Assembly (NCBI GenBank): GCA_002428895.1 | Contig: DIYC01000108.1 | Coordinates: 1-11,150, forward strand | Source of the DNA: Burkholderiales bacterium UBA6064 | GTDB lineage: Bacteria; Pseudomonadota; Gammaproteobacteria; Burkholderiales; Burkholderiaceae_B | Direction of reading: 5' to 3' | Length of the DNA stretch: 11,150 bases | Shown here: one piece after another, positions 1-7,409 of the stretch | How positions within the stretch are numbered: the first letter of the stretch is position 1 | Layout: each line of letters starts with the position of its first letter | The notes under the pieces: generated by a model | The model's database searches: none | What the model saw: only the letters and a program-made list of their open reading frames with translations | What the model was told of the DNA's origin: nothing | Position numbers and translations under genes: made by a program

Positions 1-1689
1 AATATGTTGAAACCTGCTTTAGCGCGAGGGGAGCTGCATTGTATTGGCGCCACGACACTCGATGAATATCGTAAATACATTGAAAAAGATGCTGCACTAG
101 AGCGTCGATTTCAAAAAGTATTGGTTTCCGAGCCGTCGGTAGAAAGTACAATTGCCATTTTACGTGGCTTGCAAGAGCGTTATGAACTACACCATGGGGT
201 CGATATCACCGATCCAGCGATTGTTGCTGCGGCCGAGCTTTCACATCGTTATATTACCGATCGGTTTTTACCTGATAAAGCGATTGATCTGATCGACGAA
301 GCTGCTGCGCGTATCAAAATTGAAATTGATTCAAAACCTGAAGTCATGGACAAACTTGATCGCCGAATCATTCAATTAAAAATTGAAAAAGAAGCCATCA
401 AAAAAGAAACGGATGAGGCTTCTAAAAAACGCTTGACTTTAATCGAAGAAGAAATTGATAAGTTAGAACGTGAATATGGCAATTTAGAAGAAATTTGGAA
501 AAGCGAAAAAGCGGCGGTACAAGGCAGTGCGGCGATTAAAGAGCAAATTGAACAAGTTCGTGCAGACATTGAAAAATTTACTCGGGCTGGTAACTGGGCT
601 AAGGTCAGTGAGTTGCAATATGGCAAGCTGCCTGAACTTGAACAGAACCTAAAATCTTTAGACGAAAAAGCCGATGATTCTCGGGTCAATCAACTGTTAC
701 GTACCCAAGTTGGTAGCGAAGAAATTGCCGAGGTTGTTAGTCGCGCAACGGGTATTCCGGTGAGTAAAATGATGCAAGGCGAACGTGAAAAATTGCTTCA
801 AATTGAAGATGCGCTTCATCAGCGAGTTGTGGGGCAACATGAAGCAGTGACCTTGGTTGCCGATGCAATTCGGCGTAGCCGTGCAGGCTTAGGTGATCCC
901 AATAGGCCATTGGGTTCATTTTTATTTTTAGGCCCAACTGGCGTTGGTAAAACAGAATTATGTAAAGCCTTGGCTGCTTTTTTATTTGATAGCACCGAAC
1001 ACATGATTCGAATCGACATGTCTGAATTTATGGAGAAACATAGTGTTAGTCGTTTGGTGGGTGCGCCTCCGGGATACGTGGGTTATGACGAAGGTGGTTA
1101 TTTAACCGAGGCGGTGCGTAGAAAGCCCTATAGCGTTGTTTTACTTGATGAAGTTGAAAAAGCGCATGCCGACGTGTTTAACATTTTGCTTCAGGTGCTT
1201 GATGATGGTCGTTTAACGGATGGGCAAGGTAGAACCGTTGATTTTAAAAACACGGTGATTGTGATGACGAGTAATTTGGGTTCACAAGAAATTCAGCGTT
1301 TGGCGGGTAAAAGTAAAGAAATCATTCAATCGGCTGTGATGAAAGAGGTTTCAAGTTATTTTCGCCCAGAATTTATAAATCGTATTGATGATGTGGTGGT
1401 GTTTCATGCCTTAGACAGTCAGCAAATTGTTGAAATTGCTAAAATTCAATTGAAGATCTTGGCTAAAAGAACGCAAACGCAACAGATTGAATTGATTTTT
1501 ACAGAACAAGCGATTATTCAAATTGCTGCGTATGGTTTTGATCCTTTGTATGGTGCAAGGCCACTTAAGCGGGCAATACAACAACATATCGAGAATCCAC
1601 TCGCAAAACTCTTACTCAATGGGGGGGTATTACCGGGGAAAAAACTTGAGGTAGACTATCAGAACGATGAGTTTGTATTTAAAGCTTGA
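1..1689 (+). CDS. clpB: ClpB disaggregase (Hsp104 family), 5' end missing
   Basis: ClpB is a cytosolic hexameric AAA+ ATPase that threads aggregated protein through its pore and works with DnaK/DnaJ/GrpE. The frame is open from base 1, so the gene begins outside the window. By alignment from memory to E. coli ClpB (857 aa) about 297 residues are missing: the N domain and the Walker motifs of the first ATPase domain. Counting from the Met at base 4, the visible part holds the NBD1 arginine-finger pair (R34, R35 in ALERRFQ), the coiled-coil middle domain (about 109-230), the NBD2 Walker A GPTGVGKT (310-317), Walker B LLDE (380-383), sensor-1 Asn424 in MTSNLGS, a probable arginine finger R460 in FINRID, and sensor 2 GARPLKR (517-523). 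All catalytic residues look intact. A seven-G run (1621-1627) lies near the 3' end without breaking the frame. ClpA and ClpC are excluded by the long middle domain. The promoter, commonly sigma32-type, is not visible. Confidence 0.98.
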   Translation, partial: NMLKPALARGELHCIGATTLDEYRKYIEKDAALERRFQKVLVSEPSVESTIAILRGLQERYELHHGVDITDPAIVAAAELSHRYITDRFLPDKAIDLIDEAAARIKIEIDSKPEVMDKLDRRIIQLKIEKEAIKKETDEASKKRLTLIEEEIDKLEREYGNLEEIWKSEKAAVQGSAAIKEQIEQVRADIEKFTRAGNWAKVSELQYGKLPELEQNLKSLDEKADDSRVNQLLRTQVGSEEIAEVVSRATGIPVSKMMQGEREKLLQIEDALHQRVVGQHEAVTLVADAIRRSRAGLGDPNRPLGSFLFLGPTGVGKTELCKALAAFLFDSTEHMIRIDMSEFMEKHSVSRLVGAPPGYVGYDEGGYLTEAVRRKPYSVVLLDEVEKAHADVFNILLQVLDDGRLTDGQGRTVDFKNTVIVMTSNLGSQEIQRLAGKSKEIIQSAVMKEVSSYFRPEFINRIDDVVVFHALDSQQIVEIAKIQLKILAKRTQTQQIELIFTEQAIIQIAAYGFDPLYGARPLKRAIQQHIENPLAKLLLNGGVLPGKKLEVDYQNDEFVFKA

Positions 1690-1777
1690 TTTGCGATAAA
1701 AAACCACGCATTTTGGTCATATATTCATTAATTAAGTAATGTAACAATGTATTAATTTATAGAATCATTGTCTATAT

Positions 1778-1782
1778 AAGGG
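1778..1782 (+). promoter_or_regulatory. Ribosome binding site supporting a GTG start
   Basis: AAGGG lies 7 nt before the GTG at 1790. The only nearby ATG in frame (1808) has no purine-rich sequence at a suitable distance. This favours GTG as the start of the unknown gene. Confidence 0.55.
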
Positions 1783-1789
1783 CTTCTGA

Positions 1790-3136
1790 GTGCGTACATC
1801 AAGTTTAATGGCTGAGTTTATCGCATTAAAAAATTTCATTGCAGATGAAGCTATTTTCAATTATGTAGAAGAACATCTGAGTAAGTCCCCAGATATTGAT
1901 ATTCCAAATGAACAGTTAGTTGCCGCTTGCAAAAGCGTTTATGTCAAAGAATTTGGTTTGCGTGCCAGTGATTTTAATAAATCGCATGTCAAATTCTTAA
2001 AAAAGAACCATGAATACGTTTTTGAACTTTTGCGCGAAAAATTGTCAGAAATAACTAATATTTATTATGTCTGTGATGTATTAGCAAAAAAAATCTTATC
2101 TCAGTTAGACGAGGGTGTCAGTCAAAACAACACTTATGTCTCAGTGGTTGGCGTTGGGCCTTTTCAAGAGACTATTAATGCTCAAGGGTCGTTGGTTGCT
2201 GGTTTAGAACCTCAGTTGATGATTGAGTTTGATGAAGAGACGGCACAGTATCGTTTTAAAAAAAATTCACCAGTGTTTACCCTAGAGCTCGTTAAAATTT
2301 TGTCGAAACAAGACTCTTCGTTACACGCTCAGATCGAGCCCATTTCACTTAAATTAGATACCGTCAAATATTCTGGCTTTGGCCCAGTGGTTTGGAAAGA
2401 AAATATTTTTGGAACAATTTCTCAACCCTCTAATGTTGAAATGAGTGATATTAATAAAGAATTCTTTGAGGGTTCTTTAAGTGAGCTAGATTTACTCGAT
2501 AAAAACTCTAAGCAATACAAGCTACTAACTAGTTTTATCTTAAATATTTGTTTTGATGCTGTGACTAGTATGAGGGAGCAGGCATTTAAGTTATTGGGTG
2601 GAAAAGCCACACAGCAATCTGAATTGAAGCGTGAAGACCTCGTGATTATTCGAGCTGCTATTTTTGCTAAAAGTGGCCGTATTCGAGAATTTTCTTCAGA
2701 GTTTCTTCAATTTATCATTCGAGATGATTTGTTGCTGAACGCTTTAAATAGCCAAACAGGGTATTTATTTAATAAAAACGTTGCAAGTGCGGTAGTTGAT
2801 AGCGTCGTGGCAAAATACCACAACGGGAATGACACGAGTGATGTTTCGTTAGATAAAACATTGATGCTGTCTAAGCACATTTGGCCACGTTCTAGTCCGA
2901 TTGTGTTTGAGGTATTTTTAGATCGAATACCCACAGAAATATTGCTATCCTCTAAAGTATTTTCTGAAGTCATGAATTGGGGTGTCACCGAAGAAAATGC
3001 GGTTATTTATTTTGAGCACATCAGAAGTCATGTTGATCCAGCTGAATTGTTTAAGCGTTCAGAACATGACCTAAATGTACGCGCCAGAACTAAACTGCGT
3101 GAAATCTTAGTTCGGTTTGAAAACACAAAAGTTTAA
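1790..3136 (+). CDS. Hypothetical soluble protein, 448 aa
   Basis: I do not recognise this protein or any catalytic motif in it. It has no signal peptide and no membrane segment, so it is probably cytoplasmic. Residues 1-110 look helical and charged. Residues 115-215 look strand-rich, with a VGVGPF stretch at 120-125 and a hydrophobic/acidic patch (LMIEFDEE, 143-150). The remainder looks helical, possibly an alpha-solenoid such as HEAT-like repeats, but I see no clear repeat periodicity. The start is taken as GTG at 1790 because of the AAGGG upstream; an ATG start at 1808 would remove six residues. It lies 100 nt after clpB with no convincing terminator between, so read-through from clpB is possible. 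A run of eight A at 2258-2265 is in frame. The long open frame and ordinary composition make it a real gene; its function is unknown. Confidence 0.85.
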   Translation: MRTSSLMAEFIALKNFIADEAIFNYVEEHLSKSPDIDIPNEQLVAACKSVYVKEFGLRASDFNKSHVKFLKKNHEYVFELLREKLSEITNIYYVCDVLAKKILSQLDEGVSQNNTYVSVVGVGPFQETINAQGSLVAGLEPQLMIEFDEETAQYRFKKNSPVFTLELVKILSKQDSSLHAQIEPISLKLDTVKYSGFGPVVWKENIFGTISQPSNVEMSDINKEFFEGSLSELDLLDKNSKQYKLLTSFILNICFDAVTSMREQAFKLLGGKATQQSELKREDLVIIRAAIFAKSGRIREFSSEFLQFIIRDDLLLNALNSQTGYLFNKNVASAVVDSVVAKYHNGNDTSDVSLDKTLMLSKHIWPRSSPIVFEVFLDRIPTEILLSSKVFSEVMNWGVTEENAVIYFEHIRSHVDPAELFKRSEHDLNVRARTKLREILVRFENTKV

Positions 3137-3197
3137 TTGCTTAAATTAGCGCAAAATTGAAACTCAAATAAACAAATTATCCTGAACTTAAGCTCGT

Positions 3198-3233
3198 ACA
3201 CTTAAAGCCTGGATAAGTGTAATTAGATATGAT
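3198..3233 (+). promoter_or_regulatory. Possible aceA promoter/operator: inverted repeat plus -10-like box
   Basis: Perfect 7-bp arms ACACTTA (3198-3204) and TAAGTGT (3214-3220) enclose a 9-nt spacer. They lie just before TATGAT (3228-3233), a good match to a -10 box, about 45 nt before the aceA start. No good -35 box sits 16-18 nt upstream of it. An inverted repeat over the -35 region suits a regulator-dependent promoter, and isocitrate lyase genes are usually carbon-regulated. No T-run follows the repeat, so a terminator for the upstream gene is less likely. The assignment is tentative. Confidence 0.3.
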
Positions 3234-3277
3234 CAACTACATTGTTATTTATTGATATTCTTTAGGAAAATACACGT

Positions 3278-4594
3278 ATGGAATCATTTTCTGACCAAGT
3301 GAACGCCCTTAAAGTAGAGTGGAAAACAAATTCGCGATGGAATCATGTGCAGCGCGATTATACGGCTGAGGATGTTGTTCGATTAAGAGGATCGCTGCAG
3401 CTAGAGTGCACCTTAGCCAAACGAGGTGCAGAGGTGCTGTGGAAAAAGTTACATGGTCAGGCAAAAAAAGGATATATCAATGCATTTGGTGCCATTTCTG
3501 CGGGCCAGGCGATGCAACAAGCCAAAGCGGGCTTAGAAGCGGTGTATTTATCAGGTTGGCAGGTTGCGGCTGACGGCAACACTTCAGAAACCATGTATCC
3601 TGATCAGTCGTTGTATGCGTATGATTCAGTGCCAGTGATGGTTCGGCGGATTAACAATACCTTTCAGCGCGCAGATCAAATTCAATGGAAGGCAATTGCA
3701 GAGGGTAAGTTCAAACAATCCGAGGCAATTGATTATTTTTTACCCATTGTAGCCGATGCTGAAGCTGGTTTTGGTGGTGTGCTCAATGCGTATGAACTCA
3801 TGAAAAACATGATTACAGCAGGTGCTGCTGGAGTACATTTTGAAGACCAATTGGCCGCAGTTAAAAAATGTGGGCACATGGGTGGCAAAGTGTTGGTGCC
3901 TACCCAGGAGGCTGTTCAAAAACTAACAGCTGCTCGATTAGCGGCCGATGTGATGGGCGTTCCTACGCTCATTTTGGCGCGAACAGACGCAGAGGCTGCC
4001 AATTTATTGACTTCAGATTTTGATCCAAATGACAAGCCATTTATTCAAGGTGAACGAACTCCAGAGGGGTTTTATCGTGTAAAAAATGGCTTAGAACAAT
4101 CGATTAGTCGAGGACTTGCTTATGCCCCTTATGCTGATTTGGTGTGGTGCGAAACTGGAACGCCTGACATTGGGTTTGCACGTGAGTTTTCGCAAGCTTT
4201 ACGACAACAAAATCCGGATCAATTGTTGGCTTATAACTGTTCACCTTCTTTTAATTGGAAAAAGAATTTGTCGGATAGTCAAATTGCTCGATTTCAAGAA
4301 GAATTATCGGCATTAGGGTACCGTTTTCAGTTTATTACCTTAGCGGGTATTCATATTAATTGGTATAACTCTTTTCAATTCGCATATCGGTATGCCAGGG
4401 GAGAGGGTATGAAGCATTATACGGAAATGGTACAAGAGCCTGAATTTAATGCGCGTGAACAAGGTTATACCTTTGTCTCACATCAACAAGAAGTAGGGGC
4501 AGGCTACTTTGATGATGTCACCACAGTGATTCAGGGTGGGGCTTCTTCAGTGACTGCACTAAAAGGATCCACAGAAGAAGAGCAGTTTCACTAA
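3278..4594 (+). CDS. aceA: Isocitrate lyase
   Basis: Isocitrate lyase cleaves isocitrate to glyoxylate and succinate. It is the first step of the glyoxylate shunt, which allows growth on acetate and fatty acids. At 438 aa it is close to the E. coli enzyme (434 aa) and aligns with it along its whole length as I recall that sequence. The signature loop KKCGHMGGK carries the catalytic Cys198. Other conserved blocks visible are [28 protein letters not shown] (metal and substrate site), [42 protein letters not shown] and the C-terminal TGSTEE-like tail (KGSTEEEQF). It is the shorter, E. coli-type form, not the longer eukaryote-like one. AGGA (3264-3267) lies 10 nt before the ATG. Neither malate synthase (aceB or glcB) nor aceK adjoins it, and a strong terminator follows at once, so it is probably transcribed alone. 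No residue looks abnormal. Confidence 0.98.
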   Translation: MESFSDQVNALKVEWKTNSRWNHVQRDYTAEDVVRLRGSLQLECTLAKRGAEVLWKKLHGQAKKGYINAFGAISAGQAMQQAKAGLEAVYLSGWQVAADGNTSETMYPDQSLYAYDSVPVMVRRINNTFQRADQIQWKAIAEGKFKQSEAIDYFLPIVADAEAGFGGVLNAYELMKNMITAGAAGVHFEDQLAAVKKCGHMGGKVLVPTQEAVQKLTAARLAADVMGVPTLILARTDAEAANLLTSDFDPNDKPFIQGERTPEGFYRVKNGLEQSISRGLAYAPYADLVWCETGTPDIGFAREFSQALRQQNPDQLLAYNCSPSFNWKKNLSDSQIARFQEELSALGYRFQFITLAGIHINWYNSFQFAYRYARGEGMKHYTEMVQEPEFNAREQGYTFVSHQQEVGAGYFDDVTTVIQGGASSVTALKGSTEEEQFH

Positions 4595-4616
4595 TTAATC
4601 TCTATTTGTTATAGTC

Positions 4617-4651
4617 AAAGCATTATGCGTAATACGCATAATGCTTTTTTT
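4617..4651 (+). terminator. Strong intrinsic terminator of aceA
   Basis: A 13-bp perfect stem (AAAGCATTATGCG at 4617-4629 with its complement at 4635-4647) closes a 5-nt loop. The right arm runs into seven T (4645-4651). It starts 22 nt after the aceA stop. The A-run opposite the T-run could let it work weakly on the other strand too. Confidence 0.93.
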
Positions 4652-4910
4652 GTTTAAGGGTTCTTGTTTTTAGTGAAAACCAAATTAGTTTTTTTAAAAA
4701 ATGTCTCTTTGTATCAACTAGATATTACTTTTTTGGTCGTATGAGTTCGAGAAATAAAAAATATCTGTTGAATATCTAGGGTTAACAACTAGTCAAAAAG
4801 AGGTAGACGTTCTATGCTTTTTTGCATAACTGGAAGATTGGTGTCATATTTCTTTGCATGAGTTATGCGTACTTTTTCAACCTTGATGTAGTTCTTTTTT
4901 GAGCTAAATT
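4652..4910. other. AT-rich gene-free region with short repeats
   Basis: I find no gene here; the longest ATG-started frames are under about 16 codons and lack ribosome sites. The stretch is very AT-rich. It holds an inverted pair CTAGATATT/AATATCTAG (4718-4726, 4771-4779), a direct repeat CAACTAG (4715-4721, 4786-4792), an inverted pair GCATAACT/AGTTATGC (4824-4831, 4861-4868), and a second copy of the terminator 9-mer TTATGCGTA at 4863-4871. It must contain the promoter of the downstream gene, but I could not find a -35/-10 pair good enough to call. It may include protein-binding sites or a structured leader. Confidence 0.6.
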
Positions 4911-6914
4911 ATGCATATAGTAGACTATAGCGGTAGTATTTTCGATGGTGGTAAAGGCCTAACATCTTTAGGCAATGGTGTTATGGAGCATGTCGTAACC
5001 AAGTCAGGTTATAAAATGGTCGACTCTGTCCACTTTCGCAAAGTTACTCCATGGAAAGAAGTTATGCGACGCATTAAAGACTCTACTTCCGCGGATGGCC
5101 TTAATTGCCGGGCTCGTTTGGTGTCAGAACATCGTATTTCAGCGCGTCTTATTGGCATTCAAGGTGAAATTAATCGACCTTCTCAAATGCAAGCTCTTAA
5201 TTTTAGTGAAGCGCTTTTAAATACTGACAACCATGAAACGCTTACTAAACGCATTCGTAGTGTCATGGCAGGCTCAGACTATCAGGCAACGCACTGCAAA
5301 GAGTTGAATGATTATTTGCCAACGGGTTACAAACCGGATGACCAAGATAATCGGCACAAGAGGTCTAATTCAGAACGTTGGGCGCCCGGTGAGCAAACAC
5401 GTCGGTTTTTAGTAAACTCAGGTCGTTTTTGGCATGCAAATGGTGATATTGGTAATGGTATTAGTACGTTTATGTACGAGATGCTCAACAATGCAACATC
5501 GCCTTCTCGTGCGCGTAATACATTTACAACTCGATTTAAAATTTTAGTGGGCGGTATCATATCCGTTGGACTTATTACTATCAATGCACGATATTTTGGT
5601 TCTAATTTTTTTAAAACTGCATTTGTGGGTTGGTTTGTTTGGTCTGCCATTAAATATGCTGCTGCTGTTGTCTCTCGAGGTGTTTCAAGATATGTCATTT
5701 CACCCGATGTTAAATTCTCAAATGACCCATTAAGTAAAGCGTATATGGCTCAAATGATCGAAAGAAAAAACAAAACTTTATGTGCGATCATCAAATTGTT
5801 ATATGCAATTAAAAATTGTCCAGCCGATGAAGAGCTTGTACGTAAGGCTTTAGAAGGGAAGGTAAAAGGTATCACGACAAAGAATTCTGGTGATTTGCTG
5901 TCTCAGTTAATGCAAAGTGAAAATATTCTTGAATTGCAAAATGTGTTGCAACAGCACTTAAGTCCAGATCGTTATAGTGGTCGAGAATTAATTCGTAGAG
6001 AAGAAGAGTTTGTTGCTATCGCTAATTTAGTAGAGCATCGTAAAATTAGTGGTTACCTAAAAGAGAGTGATAAAACGGCACGGCAAAAATTACAAGAATC
6101 TACTTTAATCAGCGCTAAAGGGTTGCCGTTTTATTACAGGGCACAATTGGCGTTGTATAAAAGCTTTTTTCAGGTGAAGCATCAAATTCGGCAATTAGTC
6201 CCTGAAAGTTTCTCATTCCATGCCAGTAAATGTGAGGATCAACGCATCAAAGAGAAAGCATGTTGGCGTGAATTTAAGGGAAAGAAGATTGAGGCAACCA
6301 GAGCTTGCGATTTAGCTGTTGCTAAACGAGATGCCTATATTACTCAAAAGATTCGTGTGTTTGGTGATGGTACCCATAAAATTTTAAAAGACAAATATCG
6401 TCATTATGCGCCAACTCTGATGTTTGCTTATTTGGCGCAATGTTCTAGGTACATTGGTCAGCAAGTTATTTTGTCAAGTGATACTGTGTTAGGTCGTGTG
6501 TGCGGAAATGGTATTGAAAAGTCGGTTAAGTTGATTACGGGTAAAAACATGAGTGTCTTAAATTCACGTGCTGCCGGTATGATATTGGGTGTTTGTGGAA
6601 TTGCTGGCATATTGCTCTTTGCAGGCCCTGGTATGCTCGATTTATTTATGGCTCCTGTCTATGGTGTCATGAATGTGACCCTAGGTGGTGCAGTTCTTGG
6701 GGGGTCTGGGTTTAAGCTTACCTTTTTAAGCCTTTCGTTGATGTCTGCAGTGTTTATGCTTTTTAGTGCTGCTTTTGATGGTTTAGCCAAAGGTTCGCTT
6801 TCTATCTTTGGCGCAAAAATTGACTATGGAAAAGACATTCATCGGTACGGCGAACTTGGTCCAAAATCTTTTGGTGGTCATATGCCAGCGAATAAGTCAA
6901 TTATGAGGGGTTAA
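4911..6914 (+). CDS. Hypothetical multi-pass membrane protein, 667 aa
   Basis: I do not recognise this protein. It has a hydrophilic N-terminal region of about 205 residues with no signal peptide. A hydrophobic hairpin follows (about 211-230 and 233-254). Next is a basic, probably helical region of about 300 residues (about 255-550) rich in Lys, Arg and Glu. Near the C-terminus is a second hydrophobic cluster (about 557-572, 575-598 and 603-621), glycine-rich with GGAVLGGSG at 592-600. The tail is about 45 residues and polar. Two distant membrane hairpins joined by a large soluble part suit a scaffold, a membrane-shaping protein or a host-membrane effector, but no enzymatic motif supports any of these. 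The start is ATG 4911 with only a weak GAG 7 nt upstream; the next in-frame ATG is at residue 25. It is bracketed by terminators, so it is probably transcribed alone. Codon use and composition resemble its neighbours. Confidence 0.85.
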   Translation: MHIVDYSGSIFDGGKGLTSLGNGVMEHVVTKSGYKMVDSVHFRKVTPWKEVMRRIKDSTSADGLNCRARLVSEHRISARLIGIQGEINRPSQMQALNFSEALLNTDNHETLTKRIRSVMAGSDYQATHCKELNDYLPTGYKPDDQDNRHKRSNSERWAPGEQTRRFLVNSGRFWHANGDIGNGISTFMYEMLNNATSPSRARNTFTTRFKILVGGIISVGLITINARYFGSNFFKTAFVGWFVWSAIKYAAAVVSRGVSRYVISPDVKFSNDPLSKAYMAQMIERKNKTLCAIIKLLYAIKNCPADEELVRKALEGKVKGITTKNSGDLLSQLMQSENILELQNVLQQHLSPDRYSGRELIRREEEFVAIANLVEHRKISGYLKESDKTARQKLQESTLISAKGLPFYYRAQLALYKSFFQVKHQIRQLVPESFSFHASKCEDQRIKEKACWREFKGKKIEATRACDLAVAKRDAYITQKIRVFGDGTHKILKDKYRHYAPTLMFAYLAQCSRYIGQQVILSSDTVLGRVCGNGIEKSVKLITGKNMSVLNSRAAGMILGVCGIAGILLFAGPGMLDLFMAPVYGVMNVTLGGAVLGGSGFKLTFLSLSLMSAVFMLFSAAFDGLAKGSLSIFGAKIDYGKDIHRYGELGPKSFGGHMPANKSIMRG

Positions 6915-6962
6915 AATAATCTGGTTTTGTGGAAAAGTTGGATTGTTTTGGTTGACTTAAAT

Positions 6963-6994
6963 AAAAAAAGCAGATCAACTGATCTGCTTTTTTT
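6963..6994. terminator. Bidirectional terminator between convergent genes
   Basis: The stem AGCAGATC/GATCTGCT (6969-6976, 6981-6988) closes a 4-nt AACT loop. It is flanked by seven A on the left (6963-6969) and seven T on the right (6988-6994). Read on either strand it gives a hairpin followed by a U-run, so it can end both the 667-aa gene and the convergent cold-shock gene, whose stop codon lies 18 nt away. Confidence 0.93.
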
Positions 6995-7012
6995 GTAGTG
7001 CAAGTCTAAAAA

Positions 7013-7228
7013 TTAGACAGGCATTACATTTTTAGCTTCAGGTCCTTTTTGGCCTTGACCAATTGTGAACTGAACGGTTTGGCCTTCTGATAGCGTTTTA
7101 AAGCCATTGCTTTGAATTGCGCTAAAATGTACAAAAACATCTGGGCCTTGAGATTGAGAGATAAAACCAAAGCCCTTAGATTCGTTAAAAAATTTAACTT
7201 GGCCGGTTACTACGTTATTTTCAGACAT
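7013..7228 (-). CDS. Cold-shock domain protein, CspA family (71 aa)
   Basis: This is a small cytosolic five-stranded beta-barrel (OB fold) that binds single-stranded RNA and DNA and acts as an RNA chaperone or antiterminator. The whole family signature is present: RNP1 KGFGFI (18-23) and RNP2 VFVHF (31-35), then [14 protein letters not shown] and a QKGPEAKNV end. The length of 71 aa matches E. coli CspA (70 aa). The start is ATG 7228, with AGGA 8 nt upstream. A longer frame to 7300 would add 24 residues, but those come from the mRNA leader and have no family match. Residue 13 is Phe where E. coli CspA has the RNA-stacking Trp11; Phe is also aromatic and is seen in other bacterial Csps, so function is probably kept. 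The sequence cannot tell which paralogue it is or whether it is cold-induced, though the long leader hints at post-transcriptional control. Confidence 0.97.
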   Translation of the reverse strand: MSENNVVTGQVKFFNESKGFGFISQSQGPDVFVHFSAIQSNGFKTLSEGQTVQFTIGQGQKGPEAKNVMPV

Positions 7229-7354
7229 AATAAATTTCCTGATTGTGCTGATGATTATAAAAATGGGAGGAATTGAAACACAGAAACCAAGAAACACCAA
7301 GATGGGATCGAACGGGCTTACACTGAACTTGCAATTACACTAACCATAACTTAA
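7229..7354 (-). promoter_or_regulatory. Untranslated leader of the cold-shock mRNA (about 125 nt)
   Basis: If transcription starts about 7 nt past the predicted -10 box, the mRNA carries a leader of about 125 nt. E. coli cspA has a leader of about 160 nt that refolds with temperature and controls stability and translation. No comparable structure can be shown here by eye. The leader contains three GUUUC units spaced 8 nt apart (7275-7298) and ends with the AGGA ribosome site (7237-7240). Confidence 0.5.
7275..7298 (-). repeat. Three tandem 8-nt repeats in the cold-shock leader
   Basis: On the + strand GAAAC begins at 7275, 7283 and 7291, an exact 8-nt period (GAAACACA, GAAACCAA, GAAACACC). 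In the mRNA these read as U-rich units ending in GUUUC. U-rich single-stranded tracts are the type of target cold-shock domains prefer, so autoregulatory binding is conceivable. Confidence 0.55.
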
Positions 7355-7363
7355 GTCTTAAGT
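7349..7363. repeat. 15-bp palindrome at the cold-shock transcription start
   Basis: ACTTAAG and CTTAAGT are perfect 7-bp arms around one central base. The palindrome overlaps the last three bases of the predicted -10 box and the expected transcription start, a common place for a repressor operator. It could also fold as a short hairpin at the mRNA 5' end. Confidence 0.5.
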
Positions 7364-7389
7364 CTATGGGTTTATTCTGAATTGGTCAA
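7361..7389 (-). promoter_or_regulatory. Sigma70-type promoter of the cold-shock gene
   Basis: On the minus strand TTGACC (7389-7384, five of six matches to the -35 consensus) is followed by exactly 17 nt and then TAGACT (7366-7361, four of six matches to -10). It lies between the ppx stop and the cold-shock gene and points toward the latter. Confidence 0.75.
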
Positions 7390-7409
7390 GAGAAATTTAT
7401 GTGTTTTAT

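Noticed and set aside
1621..1627. Seven-G run in clpB as a phase-variation or frameshift site
   Set aside because: The frame is intact through a normal ClpB C-terminus, and a single seven-base run in a housekeeping chaperone is more likely chance.
1690..1789. Terminator or clear promoter between clpB and the unknown gene
   Set aside because: I found no stable hairpin with a T-run. Candidate -10 boxes (TAGAAT, TATAAG) lack partner -35 boxes, so none is called.
2258..2265. Eight-A run in the unknown 448-aa gene as programmed slippage
   Set aside because: The frame continues for almost 300 codons after it. No alternative-frame product or stimulatory structure is evident, and A-runs are common in AT-rich genes.
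4814..4861. Small peptide gene in the gap upstream of the membrane protein
   Set aside because: The ATG at 4814 opens only about 15 codons with no ribosome site.
5327..5698. 123-aa minus-strand open frame inside the membrane-protein gene
   Set aside because: It lies entirely within a longer, well-supported frame and has no recognisable domain. I take it to be a shadow frame.
7229..7300. 24-residue N-terminal extension of the cold-shock protein, starting at ATG 7300
   Set aside because: The extension has no family match. ATG 7228 has a well-placed AGGA and gives the normal Csp length; the upstream bases fit an untranslated leader.
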